Shown here in pieces: positions 52,944 through 64,000 of a stretch of DNA of 64,000 bases. Every line of letters starts with the position of its first letter. Position 1 is the first letter of the stretch. Source of the DNA: Leptodactylus fallax (Eukaryota; Chordata; Amphibia; Anura; Leptodactylidae). The notes under the pieces are model-generated. The model did no database searches and was not told where the DNA came from. It saw only the letters and a list, made by a program, of their open reading frames with translations. A program made the position numbers and the translations under genes. The stretch covers positions 6,291,501-6,355,500 of the forward strand of contig CAMRHE010000077.1 in the NCBI GenBank assembly GCA_947044405.1, in the 5' to 3' direction.

Positions 52944-53489
52944 TGTTCTGAGATGAGGAAGCAGTGCTTGTCCGAATGTCGAAGCCTCTTCATACAGCTG
53001 AGCGGTAGGGTAGCCTGGTGATGGATCTCCCACTTATATGATATGGATGATTTATCCTAAGGATAGATTGTCAACATAATAGTCCCAGAAACCCATTTAA
53101 ATGGACACATAAAACAGATGCCATTAAATGGCATCCATCACCCAAAGGATGTCACTGCACCGTGTTATAGCAAAAAACAGAAATGCAGATGGATACCACC
53201 CGAACTGACCCTGTGGCTATGTTGAACATATGTGTAAGGAGTCCTATTAAAACAGCATTTATTAATGAGGGTTAACAGATAAATGCTAAATGGGAAAATC
53301 CCCTTGAAAAGACTATACTGAACTCTACTTCCTCTTCTCAGAAAGTGACATCACGACCGTTAGTGACATGGCCTATTCAAATGAATGGGGCTAAGCTGTG
53401 ACATGGCTATGTGACCAATGGACATGATGTCAACTCCACTGAGTTCAGTATCATAGTCCTGGATAACCCCATTTGGCTGAGGCCCCAGG
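52944..53489. other. Intergenic, one repeat relic
   Basis: About 53295-53470 has CTCTACTTCCTCTTCTCAG, a CATTCAAATGAATGGGGC-type middle and TCCTGGATAACCCC, a diverged copy of the 18530-type family. No gene. Confidence 0.4.
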
Positions 53490-53905
53490 TGGCTTAAACA
53501 CAGCGGCATTTTACAGTCCCTGCAAAGTGGATAGGGTTCTAGCGAATCCCATCCACACATTGCAGAAAAATACGCACAGCAGATATGATTCGATTTCTAA
53601 AACTGGTGTGTTTTTGGAAATTTCAACATGTCAATTATACCTACGGAAATGTCAGCAGTTTCCCTGTCTGCATAAAAAAGCGGTTACTGGCGGACCCCAT
53701 AGACAATAATGGGGTCCGTGCGGTTTCCGCTCGGAGAGAAAAGTGCTGCTTTTTTGTGCAGAAACCGAGCAGAAACTGCACGGACCCCATTATAGTCTAT
53801 GGGGTCCGCCAGTAACCGCTTTTTTTATGCAGATAGGTTTCCATTTGGGGGGTCTCCAAGCGGACTCCCCGAACCGAAAGCCATGCGCAGATGTGAACCG
53901 GGCCT
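53490..53905. repeat. Interspersed repeat, CGCAGCATGTC family copy 3
   Basis: TTTCTAAAACTGGTGTGTTT, CAACATGTCAATTATACCTA and CGGAAATGTCAGCAGTTTCC match copies at 20010 and 61065. It ends GAACCGGGCCTAAGGCC. A foldback (53664-53836) sits inside it. Confidence 0.6.
53664..53836. repeat. Near-perfect foldback, ~71-bp arms, 30-nt loop
   Basis: The left arm (53664-53734: CTGCATAAAAAAGCGGTTAC, TGGCGGACCCCATAGAC, GGGGTCCGTGCGGTTTCC) is inverted at 53765-53836 with about four mismatches and one A-run indel. It is a GC-rich stem and would form stable dsRNA if transcribed. Confidence 0.85.
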
Positions 53906-54769
53906 AAGGCCCAAACTAGGCTGTGTCCTTGACAGGTGTATTGTAAATTAGAATTATAAACGGCTGTTTTCAGTATAGACAATGCACAATCTATAGCATC
54001 TTTGGATCACTGCCACAGTATATATTGATTATATATTATATTGACCATATATTATTGATCAGTGTCTCTTTAAACACCACCTTTATTTGCAGATTTGTTA
54101 TGTGTCTGATAAACTGTCCCTCGTTCTCCCTCCACCCTCTTCTGGCTGTTGTATGTCTTAGACCAGACGTTAGATTAGAAGCTAATTATGCTTACATCTG
54201 GTTTTCTTGGAGATTGATTTCCTAGCATTACCACCTCAACCAAGTCCTTTTGTTGTTATTTTCTGCACTTATATACTGTTCATTTTCAGACTATCCCATG
54301 TGAGACATTTATGTTAATCTGTAAAAATAAGTCACAAGTTTTTGGTTTATTAAATGTACCTTTGGTTTTACTTTAAAGCGCACCTGTCACCTCTTCTGAC
54401 ATGTCTCTTTAAAAACCAAATTCTATTTCCCATAATGTAACTAATTCTGGAGTAACATTTCCAAGAACTCTACATTTTGCGGTTCTTCTTTTACACCTAC
54501 TAGAAATGTATAAATATACAACTGGGTGTTACTAGTTGGGTTGAATACCTGCACACTCTGACTCTGTCCAATTCGTCCTGCCAGTATCAGATGGTACAGG
54601 GGTACCTTACTTTGCCAATGGGAATGCCATGCCAATTTATATAAACATTTCTCAAATAGATGAATGGCTCAATGTAGATGGCTAAAAAACACGACCCAAA
54701 ATTGTTATTTCAATACAAATATATACTGAAGCAAATAACAATCACTAGGACGTTCTCTTTAAAACTACA
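53906..54769. other. Intergenic, one TTAA-type repeat
   Basis: About 54375-54766 begins TTTAAAGCGCACCTGTCACC and ends GGACGTTCTCTTTAAA, weakly inverted and TTAA-bounded. An older nonautonomous element. Otherwise unrecognised. Confidence 0.45.
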
Positions 54770-55015
54770 TGCACACAATAGATGAAACTGTTTTTAACAT
54801 CCGTTTTCCATCAGTTTTGTTGCATATTTTTCAACAGTTTTATGGCCGTGCAGATTTTAACATCCGTTTTGCATCAGGTTTCCATCAGTTTTTAACTATT
54901 AGTGAAAAGCAGAGCTTCATTGGTCTTTTTTATTTTTTTTTAAATAACCCTCTCATATGTTTTTAACATCAGAGAAACCGATACATAACTCAAAAAACAG
55001 ACATTAAAAACTGAC
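54770..55015. repeat. Interspersed repeat, GTTAAAAACTGAC family, target of L1 insertion
   Basis: TTTTAACATCCGTTTTCCAT, CATCCGTTTTGCATCAGG and ACATTAAAAACTGACCCC. The repeat resumes at 55551 (CTGACCCCCATAGACTAGC) after the L1 fragment, showing the L1 inserted into it. Confidence 0.6.
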
Positions 55016-55021
55016 CCCATA

Positions 55022-55550
55022 AATATAAACACTCGCTTACTAGTTTTCTCCTGCAGGCGGCAAAACATGTACTCCCTAGACACTGGAGGAGCCAATCTGC
55101 GCCCGCGGTAGAGGAGTGGTTTGCGGAGGTTGTCCATATTTATCGTATGGAGGACCTCATGGCTCATATGCAGGTTCAGAAGGAGTGGGTCATTCGCATT
55201 TGGGACTGTAGCTCTGGTTGGCTTCCCTGACCGGCTGTGCTAAGGAATGGCTCTTTGCATTTGGGTCTCTTCTCCGTGCCGCATTGTCGCCACCTGGTCG
55301 ACGTCTGATCTTTTCATCTTTACATATTATCTGGTGCTTCCCGATTTCTAATCACCCCCCTTTTTTTTTTCCTTTTTTCACACTTCCCTTCTCCCTTTCT
55401 TTTTTTGTCTTGTTTTTTTACTTGTTTGCCTGGGTTTGTACTTTATATTTTTCATTTGGGAAGCTTTGTCTTCCCTTGCTTTGTGTTTGTTGTCTTGTCT
55501 TTACTTGAAAATTAATAAAGTGAATTTGAAAAAAGAACAAAAAAAAAAAA
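55022..55550 (+). mobile_element. 5'-truncated L1-type LINE insertion with target duplication
   Basis: Bounded by direct repeats AAAAACTGACCCCATA (55006-55021) and AAAAACTGACCCCCATA (55546-55562). It contains the last ~60 codons of a LINE ORF2, a 3' UTR with a pyrimidine-rich tract, AATAAA at 55514-55519 and a terminal A-run. Structure and tail are those of target-primed reverse transcription of an L1/Tx1-type element. Confidence 0.85.
55051..55230 (+). pseudogene. L1-type ORF2 C-terminal fragment
   Basis: LQAAKHVLPRHWRSQSAPAV followed by EEWFAEVVHIYRMEDLMAH and a Trp-containing end, stop TGA at 55228-55230. The AAK...W...EW...E pattern is that of the extreme C-terminus of L1-clade ORF2 proteins. 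Reverse transcriptase and endonuclease are absent, so it is not functional. Confidence 0.7.
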
Positions 55551-55562
55551 CTGACCCCCATA

Positions 55563-55954
55563 GACTAGCATTGATTCACCAGATTAGAAAAGATAGATCA
55601 TGCTGCAGAAAAGACTGCGGCAGAAACACATTGTGGTTTTTTTAAGCAGCGTTTTTGAATGTTTTTGAAAATGCAACTTTTCTGCTGCGGATTTTTTCTG
55701 CTATGTCTGGATGGGATGAGCCAGAATCCAATACACTTTGGAGGAACTGTAAAACATAGTTTTAACAATATGGGGTCCAGGTCTTAGTTATTGTTTTTCA
55801 ACTACAAATGTTGAGGCGGAGGGTATGTAAGCTGTGATGGGCTGGCGGATGCATAGCTAATGTGCCTGGAGCTAAGGCAGTTTCACCTACTGGATTTATG
55901 CAAACTCAAAACCTCCTAGCAGCCCATATATTTTAGCATCAACAGTTCCCAGGC
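55563..55954. other. Intergenic, repeat text
   Basis: Continuation of the repeat interrupted by the L1, then GCAGCGTTTTTGAATG...TTTTCTGCTGCGG phrases like the MITE at 49965. No gene. Confidence 0.4.
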
Positions 55955-56312
55955 TTCCTATACTGTGTGGAGGGGCCACTGTGGAACATTATACTGTGTG
56001 AAGGGACTGCTATGGGATATTATACCGTGTGTAGGTGCCACTATGTGACATTCTACTGTGTGCAGGGGCACTATGTGACATTATACTGTGTGCAGGGGCT
56101 GCAATGGGACATTATACTGTGTGCAGGGGCTGCTATGGGTCATTATACTGTGAGGAGGGGCCACTATGGGACATTAAACTATGGGGAGTTCACTTTGGGA
56201 CATTATAACGTGTGTAAATAGGGCATTATACTGTGTGGGGGCTCTATGCCATGGAGGGGGCACCAAGTCATAGTTAGGTATGGGGCCCAGTCTTTGCTAG
56301 TTACACCCCTGC
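55955..56312. repeat. ~30-bp minisatellite, locus 3, with GCTAGTTACACCCCTG end
   Basis: About nine units of GGGGCCACTATGGGACATTA + TACTGTGTG form. Followed by GGGGCCCAGTCTTTGCTAGT + TACACCCCTG, matching the end of locus 1 at 33330-33358. Confidence 0.88.
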
Positions 56313-56384
56313 ACCTATCTTGGTCTCTCAAAACTTATTACTTCTTCCACATAAAAACATGATAATATCCTAGATCAGGTCTTC

Positions 56385-57115
56385 TTATGGCTCTGTTCTG
56401 TCTCTGTCTTTACTAACGCTCGCCTACCTGTTTTCAACCACAACTTTCTTTCCTTTACTATCAAAATGTCTTGTCCTTCGCAAAACATATCAATCCATCC
56501 GCACATACAGGAATCTACATAAACATACAGTCATCACTGTCTCCCATCTCTTCTCTCTCCTGCCCTGAATTGGCCACTGAACACTAAAACGAGACTCTCA
56601 AAACCATCCTGGATAAAGCAGCACCCCTGAGCATCCAAAACTGATACAGTCATATGGCAACCTTGTCACACACTTCTCAAGCACGTTTTCCTCAGCAGTG
56701 CTCAAGATTTGCCATCTGTGGAGAAAATCTAACACATCTGAAGATTTTCTACACTTCAAGTTTATACTCAAAGCCTATACCTCCACCTTCACCCTGCCAA
56801 ACAAACCTACTTACTGCTCTCATCTCTTCACTCTCCAATAACCTTAAACAACTCTTTGACACCTTTCACTACCTCCTTACGCTGAAGATACAGATATCTC
56901 TTACAGATCTCAGTGCTCAAGACATGGCCACATACTTTAAAGACAAAATCCACAACCTCCATCAGAAAATAACCCAATCTCCAAGCAGTATCTATCCCCT
57001 TTCCTCCCTTGCTCCTCATTGTGAACTCTCATTCTTTGACCCAGTAACAGAAGAAGAAGTCTCCCAGCTCCTTTCTTCTTCTTTTCATCTCAAAGTTATT
57101 ATTATTAGTTTTTAT
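56385..57115 (+). mobile_element. L2/CR1-like LINE relic
   Basis: Translation around 56780-57070 gives LTALISSLSNNLKQLFDTFH, DLSAQDMATYFKDKIHNL and LSFFDPVTEEEVSQLLSSSF. This is the pattern of the region between endonuclease and reverse transcriptase in L2/CR1-type LINEs. Upstream text (about 56560-56640) encodes a TLDKAA-like stretch. Several stops and frameshifts; no RT domain remains. Confidence 0.7.
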
Positions 57116-57249
57116 ATATACACATGGTGACACACTGATTTTGGATACCAAATTTAGAAATAAAGTAATATTTTGGGAATAATGTGCACGGATGGGGGGT
57201 CCTGATCTAAAGTTTGCATGGAGACCCATAGGACTGCCTACAGTTTAGC
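57116..57249. other. Short unrecognised stretch
   Basis: AT-rich; nothing recognised. Confidence 0.4.
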
Positions 57250-57860
57250 CACAGCAAAAGATAAAAGGCATTGCAACGCCCCTATGAATACTGTATATGT
57301 GGAGCTAAAAATCATATTGACTTTATAAAAGAAATCCCATTGCTTTGTGCAGTGCAAACATCTCTTAGCGTCTTCCCTATGATATTAAAATGTAATTCGC
57401 TAAACATGTTCCATTTAAGTGAGAGATTTTCTACAAAATCACAGTCGACAGCAAATAATGACTGTAATTCTGCACCAATTGAATGATTACAATACTGAGA
57501 AATACAAAGTGAACAGCCACAAATAAATGACTATTAACCCCAAATGAATCTATCCTAAGCTTGAGTGGAAATAAACATGAAAAATAACTGGAGGTTCAAG
57601 CTGCTATTATAATGTGTGCCATTCATGACCATCGTGACAGATTGTGAGAGCTTTTTAAGGGTTAGAAACATTAATAGATTTAATGGTCGCCCAATAGCAT
57701 GACATTTGCCTGGAGCAGAGTTTATCAATGTTTCCAAGTCAAGTACCATTTACTTAAATAAACCGCAACAAAGCATCCCCAAGGCTGTGATAAAACTCTG
57801 TGTTACACCTATTGTGTTATACACAAAGCATGAGGTCAATGTAAGTATGTCCTAGAGAAA
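57250..57860. promoter_or_regulatory. Candidate conserved noncoding region
   Basis: Non-repetitive, AT-rich but high-complexity block with AATAATGACTGTAATTC, CCAATTGAATGATTACAA and ACATTAATAGATTTAATGG motifs, no simple repeats and no inverted structure. It resembles deeply conserved enhancer-like DNA found in gene-poor intervals. Inference only. Confidence 0.3.
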
Positions 57861-57983
57861 CAACCACAGAGCCTATAAAGAGTGTACAGCTTGTGAAGCC
57901 ATTGTGTTGCCCAATGCAAGCCAGATTTGTGTATTACCCTTATTGTTTCTGAATCTCCATCCTTGAGTTGCATTAGGTATATA

Positions 57984-59619
<1,636 letters not shown>

Positions 59620-59621
59620 TA

Positions 59622-61064
59622 GTGAGCCAATATAAACTACTATATTCTGTTCATTCTGACCGAAACATAGGTTAAAAAAATAGATAATGAAGATACATGT
59701 CAAGGACGCATTGGTTTTATATTTGCTATGGAGACAGTTTTGAAAAGGATATCCAGTTTCTAAAAAAAAGCAATTGGTAATAAAGATTCCAACCCATCGC
59801 TCCCCCATTACACTTTGTCAAACAACTGCCGATGCAGGATAGATGCCCTGGTAGTATGCTACCAGTGTTAGTTTACTAGCTGCCGGTGATGTCATGCCAT
59901 AGCTGCACAAGACCATTGCACCTAATCAGTAGCCTCAGCACTCACATGACATACTACGCTTGTAAATAGTGATCAGCTGAGGACGACCTGAGCATCTGCG
60001 TTGGAACAGCGGGAGACTGAATGGGTGGGTTTGCTGTACTTTACAACATTTGTGACTCCTATTTTTCAACAACCAGACAACGTTGTTAATGCTTGTGTTA
60101 CTGGTAAGTGGGAGTGTGTTCCCATCTAGAGGAACTCAACTCAACTTAACTCAAGTGCCACCTTATAAACATCACAGGGATGATCTACTATGTAACTGCC
60201 CCTTGCATAACCAGGCAGTCCAGTGGAGGACTGTAGGGCTAACTTTAGAACTGATCATTTTTAAGGTTTTCTTACTATAGGTATGCCCTGAAAACTGTGC
60301 AACTATCCCTACACAGGGCATTTACTAATGTATCTGTATATGCCATATTACAATATCAAATGAAAGATGAATACATGAAAGACAGACTGACAGATTCCAA
60401 ATAATATACAAGGCACATCTGTTGTCTCCATGACTGACTTACAAGGACATATCAGTGGTACCGCACACTCTGTAAAGGGTGTAGGACTGCATAGCAGGGT
60501 TCTCCAACCCAACGGTATAAGTACAGAAGAAACCTCGGCACACAGATGCAAATCAGGAATTCAATTTATTCTTTAGCTTACGATATATAGTTGGAATGTT
60601 TCACCAAATACAGTAAACCATCCACTATATATTAATGTATTCAATGGTATGTTTCCAGATCTAAGACAAAGCTGGTGATGTTTCAGTCATCCCTGACCTT
60701 CCTCCAGCCGGTTCTGGTGAGATCAATAAGAAATATAACAGTGGTCATGTGTTACAATCTATTTAAGAAATGTGTTACATCATTTACAATGATTAGTGAA
60801 TGGCATATAATTATGTAACTGTCTTATCTGTATTTCCCACATTATGTGAATGAATGAATGAATGAATGAATGAATAAAAATAAAACACTGATACAGTTCA
60901 AAGTAGTGCCTTAAAGCTACGGATACCCTTAGGACAAACTGATTTGATTGCGTTGGCTGTTTTATGCATTTTCATGCTGCTCAATCCTCTTCAGTGTGAA
61001 ATCATGCAAGATCTCTAATGACTTGGTCTGTAGTTCTCATCAATGTTCTCTTTAAGGCTGGGGC
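59622..61064. other. Intergenic, nothing firm
   Basis: Unique-looking sequence with a (TGAA)7 microsatellite at 60847-60874. No gene recognised. Confidence 0.45.
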
Positions 61065-61295
61065 CCCCATGAGGTTTTACAGTCACTGCAATGCGAATCC
61101 CATACACAGAAAAAAATGCGCAGCGGAAACGCTGTGATTTCCAAAACCGTTGCGGTTTTGGAAATCACAGCATGTCAATTATACCTACCTCTATAGGTAA
61201 AATGGAAGCAGAACGACTGTGAAAAGCGGTACGGGAAAACTGCGATACGTTGCCTCCCTGGTTTTTCCCGCTATGTGGTGCCTTAGCCTTATACT
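61065..61295. repeat. Interspersed repeat, CGCAGCATGTC family copy 4
   Basis: TTTCCAAAACCGTTGCGGTT + TTGGAAATCACAGCATGTCA is an inverted pair, followed by ATTATACCTACCTCTATAGG; it ends CGCTATGTGGTGCCTTAGCC. Matches 20010-20310 closely. Confidence 0.65.
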
Positions 61296-61975
61296 CTTTA
61301 CATTCTGATGTAAAGATGTCAGCTAGAACAGAAAGGACCCACATATCAAACTGTCTGATAGATTTCACACTACACTGGACTGTTCAGCTAGCAATATATT
61401 AAAATACATGCAGGCTGCAGAAAATTAATGGAGTTTTAACAAAAACGAAATGCAAATATGCTTTTATATCATAAAACAGGTAATGCATTATACAAAAAAT
61501 GACCCAAAAGTGTCCATCGCCTTTAAGCAGGTATCAGTTGAGACATGGAGGCAAAAACTGGCTGTGTACTTAAGAGAACACAAACCTAGAAAAAGGATAA
61601 AGAAAATTAAAAAATAAAGTTGCCTTCACTGTTTACAGTATTTTCCGCATGATTCCTATTGTCTTGTAGAGATCCTAGAGAGTTTTGGAGAACACAGGGG
61701 TACTTACCTTCTGATCTGTTCCATCTTTGGCTAATGGCTGGCTAGAGGAACATGGCTTAGTCAAGTAATGGGCTTGGTTATGTTTTTGTCCTAATGCAGC
61801 CAGTTACACAGAAGATAAGGGGTGGTATAAAGGAGAAAGAGACATAACTGAAATCCTGGGATGCACAGAGAAGACTTCTTTATATATTTCTCAGCTTTAA
61901 TTACTTCAAAGAAAATAGGATGGAAAAGGAAGAAATTAAGTAAGGAAGTGATTTTGTGCATTTTCTGTATTTAGT
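61296..61975. other. Intergenic, nothing recognised
   Basis: AT-rich, no recognisable element. Confidence 0.4.
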
Positions 61976-61977
61976 AT

Positions 61978-62236
61978 TTAAAGAGGACCTCTGTCAAGGT
62001 CCAAAATGTTCAATGATATACATCATCTGATAAGCGCCATCACCCTGAGCATTTTGGTGTTTTTCTTCTCTAAAGCCATTCAGCCACTCCACAGATATAA
62101 GCCCTTTTAGTGTTGATGCAAATTAAGGTATTTGAGCCACTGTGGTCTCTCTAGGATGCAGGGTCTCTGTGTTCTGTTTGTCAGTGTCACCTACATTGGC
62201 CTTTTTGAACTTGATGACAGATCCTCTTGAAAGCGT
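61978..62236. mobile_element. Probable TTAA-type nonautonomous element
   Basis: Begins TTTAAAGAGGACCTCTGTCA and ends TGACAGATCCTCTTGAAAG, an inverted pair of ~18 bp with the right TTAA mutated. About 260 bp, noncoding. Confidence 0.6.
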
Positions 62237-62264
62237 ACTTCCAGTTATAAACAACTTTTTATAA

Positions 62265-62935
62265 ATGGATAGTTCAGGTTAATATATGAAACTTTGTAAT
62301 ATATCTTATGACAGAAATATGTTTTCTTCTCCAATTTTCAGGCAGAAGTACGTTCTAAATTAGTCTATAAAGAGGGGAGGGGAAGAAAAGACACTCAAAT
62401 AACAGGGCAGCATGGTAGCTCAGTGGTTAGCACTGCAGCTTTGCAGTACTGGAGTCCTGGGTTCAAATCCTGCCAAGGACAACATCTGCAAGGAGTTTGT
62501 ATGTTCTCCCCGTGTTTGCGTGGGTTTCCTCCCACACTCCAAAGACATACTGATAGGGAATGTAGATTGTGAGCCCTATATGGGACAGTGACTGTAAAGT
62601 GCTGTGGAATACGATGGCGCTATACAAGCATAATAAATAATTTATGTGGTTATTCTCTGCTATTCAATTCACTTTCAATTTTACTAGGTTTATCGATAAG
62701 AGGCTAGAAGTGCACAGAATAAGGCAATAAATCAATTAACCAGTTGGCAGGAGCTCCTTACTCCACCCCTCCATTCTTCTTAGAGCTATGTGCGTTAGGC
62801 TGAATACGAGACAAATATACTGTAAACAAGCAGTCAGATTAAAGATAAGGATCAGGAGAACAGCTTAATAAGTGGAGAATGAAACAGATCTCCTTAATAA
62901 GATATATTGCAAAGTTTCTCACATTTTTCTGTTCT
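62265..62935. mobile_element. MITE with long inverted repeats, copy 3, split by a SINE
   Basis: Left GAAACTTTGTAATATATCTT + ATGACAGAAATATG and right CTCCTTAATAAGATATATTG + CAAAGTTTC are inverse, as in the copy at 7560-7935. The SINE at 62404-62640 sits within it, so the MITE is older. Confidence 0.75.
62404..62640 (+). mobile_element. tRNA-derived SINE
   Basis: The head has a polymerase III A box TAGCTCAGTGG (62416-62426) and B box GGTTCAAATCC (62460-62470) at tRNA spacing. The core GTTCTCCCCGTGTTTGCGTG + GGTTTCCTCCCACACTCC is the conserved central domain of vertebrate V-SINE-type elements. The tail GTAGATTGTGAGCCCTATAT...GGCGCTATAC + AATAAATAA resembles an L2/CR1-type LINE 3' end. No clear target duplication. 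Confidence 0.88.
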
Positions 62936-62940
62936 TTCTA

Positions 62941-64000
62941 GCACACACTGTTCATAAATATGTTGTAAATGTCTTGCACCATAAATTTTGGAGTAAATGT
63001 AGACAGGAAAGTGTGAGACTACATATACAAAAATAAACTGGCTTGTTTCTTAAATAATATGCTTAATATATTATACTGACACATCCTGGTTAAAATGCTG
63101 TATGATGAGTTTCTCTATGAAGTATAATAAGTATACTGTGCCATGCCTGGGTGAGCTAGGGGCTTACCTGGCTCAGGGGCTCACCAATGGATTTACCTCT
63201 TCACCTGTGGACCAGTCCAAGCCTAAGCTCGTGTCATAGTCAATGCAATCTGCCACTTAGGTGCTGAGCGTATATACCAACAATTCCAATATTGCCAGGA
63301 CAAACTTGGGCCAGAAAAGGAATGGGTTTTATGTATATTCTCTTCCAAAATGGGCATTCTCAGGAAGTTCACAGGTAGGATTTAAAGTTCACATTTTGGC
63401 CTATGCAATGTTAGAAAGTATGGTCAAGGTTAGCAGTTTTGTAGAGTTCAAAGAAAGTCCTTTAAAACCTTGTTAGGGGTTCCCTGAATGACACCAACAG
63501 CATATGTTATCTCTTACAGTGGGATTGGAAATGAGTATGAGTGCAGAAGCACCCTATAAAATCTGTAACCATGGAGACACATAGGTCTACACAGGGGCTT
63601 AAGTGACAAAACGGTGAGGTCTTTTTAATCAAGCAAAGCTGTTTCTTTTTTTTCCCAATGCATTGAAGCAATAAGGATGACCTATCCTGTATATTCATGC
63701 CATATAAAAGCAAAAAGAAATATCTAACTTGACAGGGTCACACTAGTGCTTGAACTAGCAGCAAAATTTTTGTCTGACTAATAAAATGTCCTTTTCCTTG
63801 TTTTGAATTCTATAGAAGGGGTTAAAAGTCCCCGAGAACCCCACCTTATCAGGATTTCCATTTATTCAGCTCTTCCTGTAAATTGAAAAGGTGATATTAT
63901 AACTAGATACAGATGGGAAAAATGCTCCCTCAGTATATTAATGTGGACTAAAAGCAATTGCCTAATCACTTCTGTCAGAATCCATTCATATGAGCCGTTA
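62941..64000. other. Intergenic to window end, nothing recognised
   Basis: AT-rich unique sequence; no exon or element identified. Confidence 0.45.

Overview
The window is vertebrate genomic DNA, most likely from a frog or toad. The only host protein-coding gene I can support is the 3' end of CPS1 (mitochondrial carbamoyl-phosphate synthase I) on the plus strand. Eight exons with canonical GT/AG borders lie between 3213 and 13867, in continuous reading phase, and encode the last ~277 residues: the end of the second ATP-grasp unit and the whole C-terminal N-acetylglutamate (NAG) regulatory domain. All six residues known to bind NAG in the human enzyme are present, so the product should be the NAG-dependent, ammonia-using enzyme of a urea-producing vertebrate. 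The 3' UTR runs to about 14780. No other host gene is recognisable in the ~49 kb downstream, in keeping with the large gene-poor interval that follows CPS1 in other vertebrates.

The rest is a dense, nested landscape of transposable elements. (1) About 40278-49361 is a hAT-type element with an 8-bp target duplication (7/8 match). It carries an inverted ~30-bp minisatellite, which holds a young Ty3/Gypsy LTR retrotransposon (about 41162-48248). That element has an intact gag, a pol interrupted by one in-frame TGA, and a textbook -1 frameshift signal between them. Both flanks of the LTR element are long poly-G arrays that keep the ~30-nt minisatellite period. (2) Two full-length Tc1-like transposons with TA target duplications (37254-38842, 57984-59619) each carry a transposase with a single frameshift. 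A third Tc1 relic lies at ~31626-32100. (3) Short TIR elements and foldbacks occur at 1878-2030 (perfect 71-bp hairpin), 24166-24771, 29392-29680, 34709-35273, 49965-50179, 52156-52938 and 53664-53836. (4) Non-LTR remains include a 5'-truncated L1-type insertion with target duplication (55022-55550), an L2/CR1-like relic (~56385-57115) and a tRNA-derived SINE (62404-62640) inserted inside an older MITE.

Related ~30-bp GC-rich minisatellites occur at four places (32695-33340, 40475-40860, 48249-49040, 55955-56260), and two of them share the same 3' flanking motif, so they appear to travel inside an interspersed element. Three non-repetitive stretches rich in homeodomain-type TAAT motifs (25970-26400, 51060-51500, 57250-57860) are the best candidates for conserved regulatory DNA. 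Assignment to an anuran rests on CPS1 plus the character of the repeats and is an inference; the species cannot be read from the sequence.
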